Shown: positions 9,239-17,503 of the stretch, piece by piece
Layout: each line of letters opens with the position of its first letter
How positions within the stretch are numbered: the first letter of the stretch is position 1
Assembly: GCA_008012115.1 (NCBI GenBank)
Contig: SSEB01000019.1
Coordinates: 1 to 64,000, forward strand
Direction of reading: 5' to 3'
Source of the DNA: Nevskiaceae bacterium
Lineage (GTDB): Bacteria > Pseudomonadota > Gammaproteobacteria > Nevskiales > Nevskiaceae
Length of the DNA stretch: 64,000 nt
Program-made: the position numbers and the translations under genes
The notes under the pieces: generated by a model
Database searches by the model: none
What the model was told of the DNA's origin: nothing
Seen by the model: the letters and a program-made list of their open reading frames with translations, nothing else

Positions 9239-9355
9239 GGCGTGCTCCTCGTCTGATAATTGAACGGTCGGTATTTTGGTGAGCGACGCCCGGTCCGGCA
9301 AGCATTTCCGACGCTGCAGCGCAGCATCGGCCTGGGCGCAGAGGCGCATCTCGCG

Positions 9356-9378
9356 CATGCGATAATTCGTATCGCATG
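9356..9378. promoter_or_regulatory. Inverted-repeat operator candidate upstream of the Tat/GMC operon
   Basis: CATGCGATA (9356-9364) and TATCGCATG (9370-9378) are perfect 9-bp inverted repeats with a 5-bp centre, the size of a dimeric helix-turn-helix repressor site. The palindrome lies 118 bp upstream of the minus-strand gene starting at 9238. The remaining 9239-9614 region has no gene and includes repeat copy 2. No regulator gene is adjacent. Confidence 0.4.
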
Positions 9379-9478
9379 ATTGATGGTCGCTGGTCTCCCG
9401 CGCCGGCTGCGGGCGATCCCGCGGACGCCGGGCGCTGTTACCAGCACCATCCCATGCTTGCAGAACATGGTTTGCACG

Positions 9479-9590
9479 CCACCCGCTATTGCGGGTCTGG
9501 CGTTTGATGTCGTTATATTTTATTTAACGAAATAAAAATCAATAAATAAAATATAACTCATTTCCCAGGCCGCTCGCCGACAGCGGGTGG
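9479..9590. repeat. 112-bp dyad repeat element, copy 2
   Basis: Left end CCACCCGCTA (9479-9488), right end CAGCGGGTGG (9581-9590). Core 9512-9557 begins GTTATATTTTATTTA and ends with its exact 15-bp complement TAAATAAAATATAAC, the most symmetric core of the eight. Inside the left part ACCCGC (9481-9486) pairs with GCGGGT (9491-9496). It lies between divergent genes (Tat lipoprotein and mfd). Confidence 0.9.
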
Positions 9591-9614
9591 CCCCGAAAAA
9601 CGGCTTGCAGCGTG

Positions 9615-12600
9615 ATGTCGAACCTCTCATTTCCCTCCACACCCGGCGACACCCGCCACTGGCGCGGCCTGCCCGGCGCTGCCGCGGCGCTGATGGCCGC
9701 GCGCGCGGCGCAAAACCATCCGGCGCTGGTCGCGGTGATGGTCAGCGACGAACAGCATGCCTATCGGCTGGAACAGGAACTTCGTTTCTTCCTCGATCCG
9801 GCGCTGCCGCTGCTGCACTTTCCCGGCCCGGAGACGCTGCCCTACGACCCGTTCTCGCCGCACCAGGAAATCCTCTCCGACCGTCTCGCCGCGCTCTATC
9901 GCCTGCCCTCGCTGAAGCAGGGCCTGCTGCTGCTCACCGCCGATGCGCTGATCCAGCCGCTGCCGCCGCGCGCCTGGCTGGAAGGCCGCAGCTTCCTGCT
10001 CAAGGTCGGCGACAAGCTCGATCCGCAGGATTTCCGCGCGCGTCTGGTCGCTGCCGGCTATACCTCGGTCAGCGAGGTGCAGACGCAGGGCGAGTTCGCA
10101 GTGCGCGGCGCGCTGATCGACCTGTTCCCGATGGGCTCGGCCAGCGCCTACCGCATCGACCTGTTCGACGACGAGATCGAGACGCTGCGCACCTTCGACC
10201 CGGAGACGCAGCGCTCCGCCGACAAGGTGAGCGAGATCCGCCTGCTGCCGGCGCGCGAGTTCCCCACGGACCGCGAGGGCATCGAGACCTTCCGCCGCCG
10301 CTACCGCGAATACTTCAGCGGCGATCTCTCGCGCAGCCGCATCTACGCCGAAGTGAGCAAGCACCTGATGCCCGGCGGCATCGAGTCCTACCTGCCGCTG
10401 TTCTTCGCCGAGACCGCGAGCCTATTCGACTATCTGCCCGGCAACACGCTGGTGCTGGAGCTGGAAGACCTCGCCGCCGCGCTGACCGAAGACTGGCGCC
10501 AGATCGAGGAGCGCTACGAACGCTATCGCGGCGACATCGAGCGCCCGCTGATGCGGCCAGCGGACCTGTTCCGCGAACCGGCGACGGCGCTGGCGCGCCT
10601 GGCGCAGTATCCGCGCGTGCGCGTCGGCAGCGACGGCGACGACCTGCAGTTCGGCGCGCTCGCCACCGGCGCGGCGGAGGTCAAGCAGTACCTCGCCGAC
10701 ACGCAGGACCGCGTGCTGTTCATCGCCGAATCCGCCGGCCGTCGCGAGACCCTGCTGGACTGGCTCAAGCCGCTCGGCATCCAGCCACGCCTGCACGAGG
10801 GCTGGGCGGATTTCGAAACCGACCGCAACCGTTTCGGCATCACGCTGGGACCGCTGCAGGGCGGCTTCCGCAGCGCCAGCGAGCAGATCGGCGTGGTCTC
10901 GGAAGCGCAGGTGTTCGGCCTGCGCGCCCCGGCGCTCACGCGCAAGCGCGGTAAGGTGCGCGATCCGGAAACCATCCTGCGCGATCTCTCCTCGCTGAGC
11001 ATCGGCTCGCCGGTGGTGCATGCGCAGCATGGTGTCGGCCGCTATCTCGGCCTGCAGAAACTCGATGCCGGCGGTGTCGAAGCCGAGTACTTGGTGCTGG
11101 AGTACGCCAATCAGGACAAACTTTATGTGCCGGTCGGCGCGCTGTCGCTGATTCACCGCTATACCGGCGCCGAGGACAGCGCCGCGCCGCTGCACAGCCT
11201 CGGCTCCGAACGCTGGGCCAAGGCGCAGGCCAAGGCGCGCGAGCAGGCGCACGATGTCGCCGCGGAGCTGCTGCAGATCCAGGCGCGCCGCATGGCCAAA
11301 CCCGGCCTCAAGCTGGAGATCGACTGGAGCGACTACCAGGCGTTCTGCGCCGGCTTTCCGTTCAACACCACCGCCGACCAGCAGCAGGCCATCGACGCCG
11401 TGCTCGCCGACCTGCAGGCCGACAAGACCATGGACCGCGTGGTCTGCGGCGACGTCGGCTTCGGCAAGACCGAGGTGGCGCTGCGCGCCTGCTACGCGGT
11501 GGCGCGCGCCGGCCGCCAGGTCTGCATGCTGGCGCCGACCACGCTGCTGGTGCAGCAGCACGAGAAGAATTTCCGCGACCGCTTCGCCGGCCTGCCGATC
11601 CGCGTCGCCGCGCTCTCGCGCCTGCGCACCGCCAAAGAACAGGCGGCGATGCTCAAGGAGCTGGAGGCCGGCAGCCTCGACATCGTCATCGGCACGCATC
11701 GCCTGCTGCAGGACGATGTGCGCTTCAAGAACCTGGGCCTGGTGGTGGTCGACGAAGAGCATCGTTTCGGCGTACGCCACAAGGAGCGGCTCAAGAACCA
11801 GCGCGCGGAAGTCGATCTGCTGACACTCACCGCCACACCGATCCCGCGCACCCTCAACATGAGCCTCGCTGGCCTGCGTGATCTCTCGATCATCGCCACA
11901 CCGCCGGCGTCGCGCATCGCCATCAAGACCAGCGTCAGCGAGTGGAGCAATGCGCTGGTGCAGGAAGCCTGTCTCCGCGAGCTGCGCCGCGGCGGGCAGG
12001 TCTACATCCTGCACAACGAGGTCGCCGACATCGGCGTGTTCGCACAGAAGATCCAGGACCTGGTGCCCGAAGGCCGCGTGCGCTTCGCCCACGGCCAGAT
12101 GCGCGAGCGCGAGCTGGAGCAGGTGATGCTCGATTTCTACCACCAGCGCTTCAACATTCTGGTGTGCACGACGATCATCGAATCCGGCATCGATGTGCCT
12201 AGCGCCAATACCATCCTGATCGATCGCGCCGACCAGCTCGGCCTGGCGCAGCTGCACCAGCTGCGCGGGCGCGTCGGGCGTTCGCATCACCGCGCCTATG
12301 CCTATCTTCTGGTCCCGAGCCGGCGCGCGCTGACGCCCGACGCGGAGAAGCGCCTGGAAGCGATTGAAACGCTCGGCGATCTCGGTTCCGGCTTCGCGCT
12401 GGCGACGCACGACCTGGAAATCCGTGGCGCCGGCGAACTGCTGGGCGAGGAGCAGAGCGGCCAGATCTCCGAGGTCGGCTTCACCCTGTATGCCGACCTG
12501 CTGGCGCGCGCGGTGCGGGCGATCAAGTCCGGCAAGCTCGCCGATGCGCCCTTCGGCCAGAGCGACTGCGAGGTCGATCTCGGCGTCTCCGCGCTGATCC

Positions 12601-13019
12601 CCGAGGACTACGTCCCCGACGTGCATACGCGTCTGACGATGTACAAGCGCATCGCCGAGGCCGACAGCGAAGCGGCGCTGCATGAACTGAAAGTGGAGAT
12701 GATCGACCGTTTCGGTCTGCTGCCCTCGCAGGCGGAGCGGCTGTTCGATGCGGCGCTGCTGCGCGCGGCGGCGGTGCCGCTGGGCATCGCCCGCGTGCGC
12801 GTCGGCGCGCGCAGCGCGACGCTGGATTTCGGTCCGCAGCCCAAGATCGAGCCGCTGCGCCTGATCAAGCTGATCCAGACCCAGCCCAAGGTCTACAAGC
12901 TGGAAGGCCAGAAGCGCCTGCACTACTACGCCAATCTCGAAGACGCCGGGCAGCGCGCGGCGACGGTGCTGGCGTTGTTGGCTACACTGGCCGCACCCAC
13001 CTCGAGTGCCAAAGCATGA
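9615..13019 (+). CDS. mfd: Transcription-repair coupling factor Mfd
   Basis: 1134 residues, close to the family length of about 1150. Mfd pushes RNA polymerase stalled at DNA damage off the template and recruits UvrA. The N-terminal third is the UvrB-like damage-recognition region (PGPETLPYDPFSPH near residue 75). The CarD-like RNA-polymerase-interacting domain follows (HGVGRYLGL). The SF2 translocase has Walker A GDVGFGKTE, the DEEHRFG box, TATPIPRTL and QLRGRVGRS. The C-terminal D7 domain ends the protein. A GTG three bases earlier (9612) is also in frame. The start lies 25 bp after repeat copy 2. It overlaps the next gene by 4 bp (ATGA), implying coupling. Confidence 0.96.
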   Translation: MSNLSFPSTPGDTRHWRGLPGAAAALMAARAAQNHPALVAVMVSDEQHAYRLEQELRFFLDPALPLLHFPGPETLPYDPFSPHQEILSDRLAALYRLPSLKQGLLLLTADALIQPLPPRAWLEGRSFLLKVGDKLDPQDFRARLVAAGYTSVSEVQTQGEFAVRGALIDLFPMGSASAYRIDLFDDEIETLRTFDPETQRSADKVSEIRLLPAREFPTDREGIETFRRRYREYFSGDLSRSRIYAEVSKHLMPGGIESYLPLFFAETASLFDYLPGNTLVLELEDLAAALTEDWRQIEERYERYRGDIERPLMRPADLFREPATALARLAQYPRVRVGSDGDDLQFGALATGAAEVKQYLADTQDRVLFIAESAGRRETLLDWLKPLGIQPRLHEGWADFETDRNRFGITLGPLQGGFRSASEQIGVVSEAQVFGLRAPALTRKRGKVRDPETILRDLSSLSIGSPVVHAQHGVGRYLGLQKLDAGGVEAEYLVLEYANQDKLYVPVGALSLIHRYTGAEDSAAPLHSLGSERWAKAQAKAREQAHDVAAELLQIQARRMAKPGLKLEIDWSDYQAFCAGFPFNTTADQQQAIDAVLADLQADKTMDRVVCGDVGFGKTEVALRACYAVARAGRQVCMLAPTTLLVQQHEKNFRDRFAGLPIRVAALSRLRTAKEQAAMLKELEAGSLDIVIGTHRLLQDDVRFKNLGLVVVDEEHRFGVRHKERLKNQRAEVDLLTLTATPIPRTLNMSLAGLRDLSIIATPPASRIAIKTSVSEWSNALVQEACLRELRRGGQVYILHNEVADIGVFAQKIQDLVPEGRVRFAHGQMRERELEQVMLDFYHQRFNILVCTTIIESGIDVPSANTILIDRADQLGLAQLHQLRGRVGRSHHRAYAYLLVPSRRALTPDAEKRLEAIETLGDLGSGFALATHDLEIRGAGELLGEEQSGQISEVGFTLYADLLARAVRAIKSGKLADAPFGQSDCEVDLGVSALIPEDYVPDVHTRLTMYKRIAEADSEAALHELKVEMIDRFGLLPSQAERLFDAALLRAAAVPLGIARVRVGARSATLDFGPQPKIEPLRLIKLIQTQPKVYKLEGQKRLHYYANLEDAGQRAATVLALLATLAAPTSSAKA

Positions 13020-13591
13020 ATTTCCCCGCGCGCATCCTGATCCTGCTGACGCTGGCGATGCCCTTTGCGGCGCAGGCCGAAAGCTACCGCGTCGATCTCA
13101 TCGTGTTCCTCGACAAGGCTGGCGGCGGCGAATGGGGCCGCAAGCCGGCGCCGCCCGACCTGCGCCGCGCGCTCGAACTGGGCGACGCCGCCGCGCTCAA
13201 GTCTGCGGACATCACCCTGCTGCCGCCCGAGCAGTTCGCGCTCGCCTCGCAGTGGCAGCGCCTGCAGAACTCGAAGCGCTACCAGCCCCTGATCCGGCTC
13301 AGCTGGGTCCAGCAGTCACCGCCGGAGGACAACGGCCCTGCCCTGCATCTGCGCTGGGGCGAGCCGCTGGGCGGCGATGCCGCCGGATTCGCGCCGGTGG
13401 ACGGCACCGTGGCGCTGACCGCGGGGCACTACCTGCATCTCGACGCCAACCTCGCCTACACCCAGGCCACCGGCGACACGCACGTCAGCTACCGCCTGCG
13501 CGAGAACCGGCTGATGCGCCGCGACGAGCTGCATCATCTCGACAGCCCCCGGCTGGGCATCCTGGCCCGCGTGACCAAGGCCGGCAATTAA
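13016..13591 (+). CDS. CsiV-like periplasmic protein downstream of mfd
   Basis: 191 residues with a signal peptide (MNFPARILILLTLAMPFAAQA) and the pattern AESYRVDLIVFLDK typical of the CsiV family, named for a Vibrio cholerae peptidoglycan-binding regulator of septal synthesis that is also found after mfd in gammaproteobacteria. It starts within the mfd stop (ATGA), so it is probably translated from the same mRNA. The middle is poorly conserved; the C-terminal half (HVSYRLRENRLMRRDELHHLD) resembles the strand-rich family end. The function in this organism is inferred from position and family only. Confidence 0.65.
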   Translation: MNFPARILILLTLAMPFAAQAESYRVDLIVFLDKAGGGEWGRKPAPPDLRRALELGDAAALKSADITLLPPEQFALASQWQRLQNSKRYQPLIRLSWVQQSPPEDNGPALHLRWGEPLGGDAAGFAPVDGTVALTAGHYLHLDANLAYTQATGDTHVSYRLRENRLMRRDELHHLDSPRLGILARVTKAGN

Positions 13592-13599
13592 TTTGTCAC

Positions 13600-13620
13600 C
13601 AAGGACTGATTCAGTCCTTG
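13600..13620. promoter_or_regulatory. 21-bp perfect palindrome after csiV-like gene
   Basis: CAAGGACTGA and TCAGTCCTTG flank a single T. As RNA it would fold into a 7-bp stem with a 7-base loop, but only a weak T content follows, so it may be a poor terminator of the mfd operon or an operator for the downstream repeat-protein gene. The remaining 13621-13807 is AT-richer than its neighbours and presumably holds the promoter of the 13808 gene; no convincing -35/-10 pair was identified. Confidence 0.4.
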
Positions 13621-13807
13621 ATAGTTTAGAAAATCACCCCGAAACCTCGCCTCAAAAAAACCACGTCGCCGCGGTCGCAACTTTCCGATTTTTCCTACAG
13701 CAGCACGCTGACGCCTAGTATTAAATATCCATAAGAAGAACATTGCGTCACAGATAAGAACAACTCAGCATTTGTGCATAAGCTGCTAAACGCATCGGAG
13801 CGTGCCC

Positions 13808-15586
13808 GTGATCAAGAAAACTGCCATTTTTAGCCTCTCCCTGGTGGCCAGCACCGCGATGGCGCAAACCGCCTCGGGCGTCCCGGTTGTCAGCCCGCTG
13901 GTGACCGGGCTGGCCAATGCCCTCACCGCGTTGCCGACCACGCCGGGCAGCGGCCCGCTGGGCGTCACCATCCTCAAGAACGGCGCCGACGGTTCCGGCA
14001 TCGGCCAGGTGCTGGGCGTGGGCCTGGGCGGCGGCACCACGCCGAACATCATTGGTCAGCAGATCAACAACCGTCTGGTCACGCCGCTGGTCGGCCTCGA
14101 TGGCAACCAGGGCGCGCTGGCGGTAGGTGCTTTCAACGGTAACAACACGACCAATGCCGCCTCGAGCGGCGTTGCTGCGGTGTCCTTGATCTCGGGCAAC
14201 GACAACGGCAACGGCGGCCTGGCCGGTGTCGGCGCGCACAGCGGCAATAACACCGGCAACAGCCTGGTGGCGGGCGTCGGCGCACTCTCCGGCAACAACG
14301 CCGGCAATGGCGGTGTCGCCGGCGTCGGCGTGCTCAACGGCAGCAACAGCGGCAACGGCGCGGGCCTGTTGGGCCTGGGCGTGCTCAATGGCAGCAACAC
14401 CGGCAACAGCACCGGCGTCGGTGTCGGCGCGCTGTCGGGCAGCAACGCCGGCAACGGTGCGGTGGGTGTCGGCGCGCTCAACGGCGCCAACTCCGGCAAC
14501 GGCCAGTATCTTGCGGTGGGCGCGCTCTCGGGCAGCAACAGCGGCCAGTCGTCTCAGGGTCTTGGCGTCAGCCTGCTCAATACCGGCGATCCACTGTCGG
14601 TCTCGGCCGGCGGCAACAGCGTGGGCCTGACCTCGCTGGCGCAGCAGGCGCAGACCGCGATCCCCGCCACCACGATCCTTCCCGGCGTGCAGGTCGGCGG
14701 CGCCCAGACCACGACCTCCAACCCGCTGCTCAACGTCGGCGTGCTGTCGGGCGACAACGCCGGTAGCGGCGGCGCCGTTGGTGTGGCGGTCCTGGGCGGC
14801 AACAACACGGCGCGTTCCTCCACGCTGGGCGTCGGCGCGCTCAACGGCAGCAACAGCGCCAGTGGCAGCCCGCTGGCGGTGGCCGCGCTGGATGGCGCCA
14901 ATTCCGGTAACGGCACTTTCGTCGGCGCCGGTGCGCTGAGTGGCACCAACTCCGGCAACAGCGGCGGCGTCGGCGCGGGTGTACTCAACCCGGGCAACAC
15001 CGGCAACGGCGGCGTGGTCGGCGCCGGCATCCTCAACGGTCAGGCCGCCGGCACGGGCGACAACTCGGGTAATGGCGGTGTCCTCGGCGCCGGCGTGCTC
15101 AATGGCGCCAGCTCCGGCAATGGGGGTGTGATTGGCGGCGGCGTGCTCAACAGCGCCAATTCCGGCAATGGCGCAACGCTGGCCGGCGCGGGCGTGCTCA
15201 ATGGCGACAACTCGGGTAACGGCGCCGTCCTCGGCGGCGGTGTGCTCAACGGCAACAGTTCCGGCAACGGCGGCACCATCGGCGGCGGCGTGCTCAACGG
15301 CACCAAATCCGGCAATGGCGGCGTGATTGGCGGCGGCGTGATCAACGGCGCCGGCTCCGGCAACAGCGGCACTGTTGGTGCCGGCGTGCTCAATGGCGCG
15401 ACACCGACCGGCAACAACGGCGGCGGCAATGGTGGCAACACGGGCGGCAACAACGGCACCGGCAACCAGAAGGCCGATGACGGCGATCAGCTCTGCACCG
15501 CCAGCGACGAGAGCGGCAAGAAGCGCAACACCAAGCACGGCAAGCAGTCCTGCTCGCCGCAGGTCAAGGTGGCTCGCCAGCAGTAA
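13808..15586 (+). CDS. Secreted Gly/Asn-rich repeat protein (candidate partner of the downstream barrel)
   Basis: 592 residues from a GTG that lies 7 bases after GGAG; a GTG at 13802 is too close to that site. A signal peptide (MIKKTAIFSLSLVASTAMA) is followed by about 85 less repetitive residues. Then come two blocks (about 105-270 and 310-535) of roughly 16-residue repeats, consensus GVLNGxNSGNGGVxGG, broken by a non-repetitive spacer. A Gly/Asn linker and a basic tail with two cysteines (LCTASDESGKKRNTKHGKQSC) end it. The regular small-residue repeat suggests a beta-solenoid or beta-roll on the cell surface or outside. It lacks the TPS N-terminal motif of haemagglutinins, yet the next gene encodes an FhaC/ShlB-type barrel. 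I do not recognise a named family. Confidence 0.75.
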   Translation: MIKKTAIFSLSLVASTAMAQTASGVPVVSPLVTGLANALTALPTTPGSGPLGVTILKNGADGSGIGQVLGVGLGGGTTPNIIGQQINNRLVTPLVGLDGNQGALAVGAFNGNNTTNAASSGVAAVSLISGNDNGNGGLAGVGAHSGNNTGNSLVAGVGALSGNNAGNGGVAGVGVLNGSNSGNGAGLLGLGVLNGSNTGNSTGVGVGALSGSNAGNGAVGVGALNGANSGNGQYLAVGALSGSNSGQSSQGLGVSLLNTGDPLSVSAGGNSVGLTSLAQQAQTAIPATTILPGVQVGGAQTTTSNPLLNVGVLSGDNAGSGGAVGVAVLGGNNTARSSTLGVGALNGSNSASGSPLAVAALDGANSGNGTFVGAGALSGTNSGNSGGVGAGVLNPGNTGNGGVVGAGILNGQAAGTGDNSGNGGVLGAGVLNGASSGNGGVIGGGVLNSANSGNGATLAGAGVLNGDNSGNGAVLGGGVLNGNSSGNGGTIGGGVLNGTKSGNGGVIGGGVINGAGSGNSGTVGAGVLNGATPTGNNGGGNGGNTGGNNGTGNQKADDGDQLCTASDESGKKRNTKHGKQSCSPQVKVARQQ

Positions 15587-15595
15587 AAGCAGCAC

Positions 15596-15658
15596 CCGGC
15601 CTGCGGCGCGCCGGGACGCGCCCACCGCAGGCCGGCATTGATCCTGAGAGCAGGATCA
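15596..15658 (+). promoter_or_regulatory. Two consecutive perfect hairpins between repeat protein and barrel genes
   Basis: CCGGCCTGCGG (15596-15606) pairs exactly with CCGCAGGCCGG (15625-15635), and TGATCCTG (15639-15646) pairs exactly with CAGGATCA (15651-15658). Neither is followed by a T-run, so they look like intercistronic RNA stems that could stabilise the upstream mRNA end or lower read-through into the barrel gene. Confidence 0.6.
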
Positions 15659-15728
15659 GCAAGACTCAGGGCGCGGCGTCCGGATTCCGGATAGACCGCA
15701 ATACATAACAAGCCGTACAGGGACCGTC

Positions 15729-17318
15729 ATGAGCGTAGAACTTCCACCACCCGCCACCCCGCAACAGGGCACCGTCGATCAGCTGCAGTCGCAGGCCGGT
15801 AGCGGTGTGGTCGTCGCCTTCCAGACCTATCAACTGCATGTCGCCGCCAGCGGCATCCTGGATGAGGCGGCGATCCAGAACGCCGTCGGCCTCGCCGACA
15901 ATCTGTCGAACGCGGTGCGCAACATCGGGGCCGCGGCCTATCTCGCCGGCTACCCGGCGTCGCAGGTGACCTACGCCCTCTCTGGCAACGATCTCTACGT
16001 GCTGGTGCTGCCGGGCAAGATTTCCGGTGTGAAGGCCAGCGACGCGCTCAAGCCTTACCTGAATGGTCTCGAAAGCGCCGATCCGATGCGCGACAGCGAT
16101 CTCATCGGCCACACCACGCTGGCCAGCCTCGCCGCCGACCGCGCCGGCATTGACGTCTACCCGGTGTTCGAGCCCGACGGCAACGGCGGCCAAGTGCTGG
16201 ACTTCGAGAAGAACAACAAGGATGCCGACCCGACCACGGTGCGCGTGGAATTCGGCAACCCCGGCAACCGCTTTGCCAGCCGCTACTTCCTCGACATGGA
16301 CCTGAAAACCGGTTCGATCTGGGGCGATGAATTCCGCGTGTTTGCGCGCGAGGGCATCCAGAACCTCGATGACAAGGGCAAGCCGGGCGACTATCACGAG
16401 CAGGATCTGGTGTGGACGCGGGTCACGCCCTGGGGCCTGTTCGGTCTCGACGGACGCTTCGTCAACTACAACTACACCTCGCCCGTCGTTGCACCCGCCA
16501 CCACCGGCACCAATGTCCTGGGCCGCATCTGGGTCGGCGAGGCGCAGTGGCTTTACCCGCTGTTCGCCAACTTCAACAGCCGCTGGACGGTGCAGGCCAA
16601 GGCCGACCGCACCAGCAAGAGCGGCAAGCTGGACAGCAGCGCCGGCTCGCCGAGCCAGGAGTACCAGCGCGAGCTTTACACCAGCGGCGAACTGGGCACG
16701 ACCTACCTGCGCAACTTCGCCTTCCTCGGCCATCGCTGGGATCTCGCCAGCGGCGTGTCGGTGCGCAAGGGTTTTGGCGACAGGACGCCGGACACCAGCT
16801 TCAACCCCGCAGCCGGTGACACCAGTCCGATGCATGGCGACGAGGGCTACCTGCTGTTCCGCCCCACCGCCAGCCTCAAGTTCTACTGGACCGGCGCCCT
16901 GGTCACCGGCGTCGAAGCCAGTGGCCAGTTCAGCAACGACAGCGTGCCGGAGCAGCAGCAGTGGGTGCTTGGCGGCCTCGGCAACCTGACCAGCTCCCTG
17001 CCCGGCGTGGCGGTCGGCGACAAGGGCTATCTGGCCCGCGCCTACACCGAGCTGACGCTGCCGCTGATCGCCGGCATCGAGCTGAAGCCGCGCGTGCTGA
17101 TCGAGCACGGTGCCGCCAAGTTCGCCAAGCCGCTCGCTGGCCAGAGCACCGATACGCAGCAGGTGACCGACGCCGGCCTGGAGTTGGGTTTCAAGTTCAC
17201 GCAGATCGTCGACGGCACCCTGGCCTACGCCAAGTCCTTCGACGACAAGGGTGTCACCTCGTCCACCAAGCAGGACGCCGACGCCCGCGTCTACTTCCGC
17301 ATCAGCATTAAGCTCTAG
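15729..17318 (+). CDS. FhaC/ShlB-like outer-membrane translocator (TpsB-type)
   Basis: 529 residues. The first 110 or so residues contain a POTRA-like stretch (AAYLAGYPASQVTYALSGND, then LYVLVLPGKISGVK), the pattern of ShlB/FhaC-type activators that export a partner protein. The rest is strand-rich barrel, with the family-like region around FFGDEFR-type strands, and ends in YFRISIKL. The ATG has a good ribosome site (AGGGA), and the frame is open further 5' only to a TGA at 15645 without another usual start codon. Oddity: no signal peptide precedes the POTRA region (MSVELPPPATPQQG), so either a rare start codon is used or the export signal is atypical. It follows the repeat-protein gene by 142 bp and is closed by a terminator. 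Confidence 0.75.
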   Translation: MSVELPPPATPQQGTVDQLQSQAGSGVVVAFQTYQLHVAASGILDEAAIQNAVGLADNLSNAVRNIGAAAYLAGYPASQVTYALSGNDLYVLVLPGKISGVKASDALKPYLNGLESADPMRDSDLIGHTTLASLAADRAGIDVYPVFEPDGNGGQVLDFEKNNKDADPTTVRVEFGNPGNRFASRYFLDMDLKTGSIWGDEFRVFAREGIQNLDDKGKPGDYHEQDLVWTRVTPWGLFGLDGRFVNYNYTSPVVAPATTGTNVLGRIWVGEAQWLYPLFANFNSRWTVQAKADRTSKSGKLDSSAGSPSQEYQRELYTSGELGTTYLRNFAFLGHRWDLASGVSVRKGFGDRTPDTSFNPAAGDTSPMHGDEGYLLFRPTASLKFYWTGALVTGVEASGQFSNDSVPEQQQWVLGGLGNLTSSLPGVAVGDKGYLARAYTELTLPLIAGIELKPRVLIEHGAAKFAKPLAGQSTDTQQVTDAGLELGFKFTQIVDGTLAYAKSFDDKGVTSSTKQDADARVYFRISIKL

Positions 17319-17336
17319 ACCGCATGGCCCGCATGG

Positions 17337-17361
17337 AAAGCCCGCTTCGGCGGGCTTTTTT
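17337..17361 (+). terminator. Rho-independent terminator after the barrel gene
   Basis: AAAGCCCGC, loop TTCG, GCGGGCTTT with a T-run to 17361. Repeat copy 3 begins only 3 bp later. Confidence 0.92.
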
Positions 17362-17364
17362 GCG

Positions 17365-17476
17365 TCACCCGCTGTCGATGATGGACGAGACGAAATTGTT
17401 TTAATTTATACACTAAATAAATTTTAATAAAATAAATTAAAACATAATGTCCCGCCTGGCGAGCTAGAGCGGGTGG
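17365..17476. repeat. 112-bp dyad repeat element, copy 3
   Basis: Left end TCACCCGCTG (17365-17374), right end GAGCGGGTGG (17467-17476), each with one mismatch. Core 17398-17443 begins GTTTTAATTTAT and ends with its exact complement ATAAATTAAAAC, a compensated variant of the usual GTTATA arms. It lies between convergent genes, 3 bp after a terminator. CCCGC (17451-17455) can pair with GCGGG (17469-17473) of the right end. Confidence 0.88.
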
Positions 17477-17503
17477 CCTTCTGCAAGACGCAGCGTCGGC
17501 ATT

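Noticed and set aside
13802-15586. Mycobacterial-type PE/PPE or collagen-like identity for the repeat protein
   Set aside because: The Gly/Asn repeats resemble these only in composition; no PE/PPE domain or Gly-X-Y periodicity is present.
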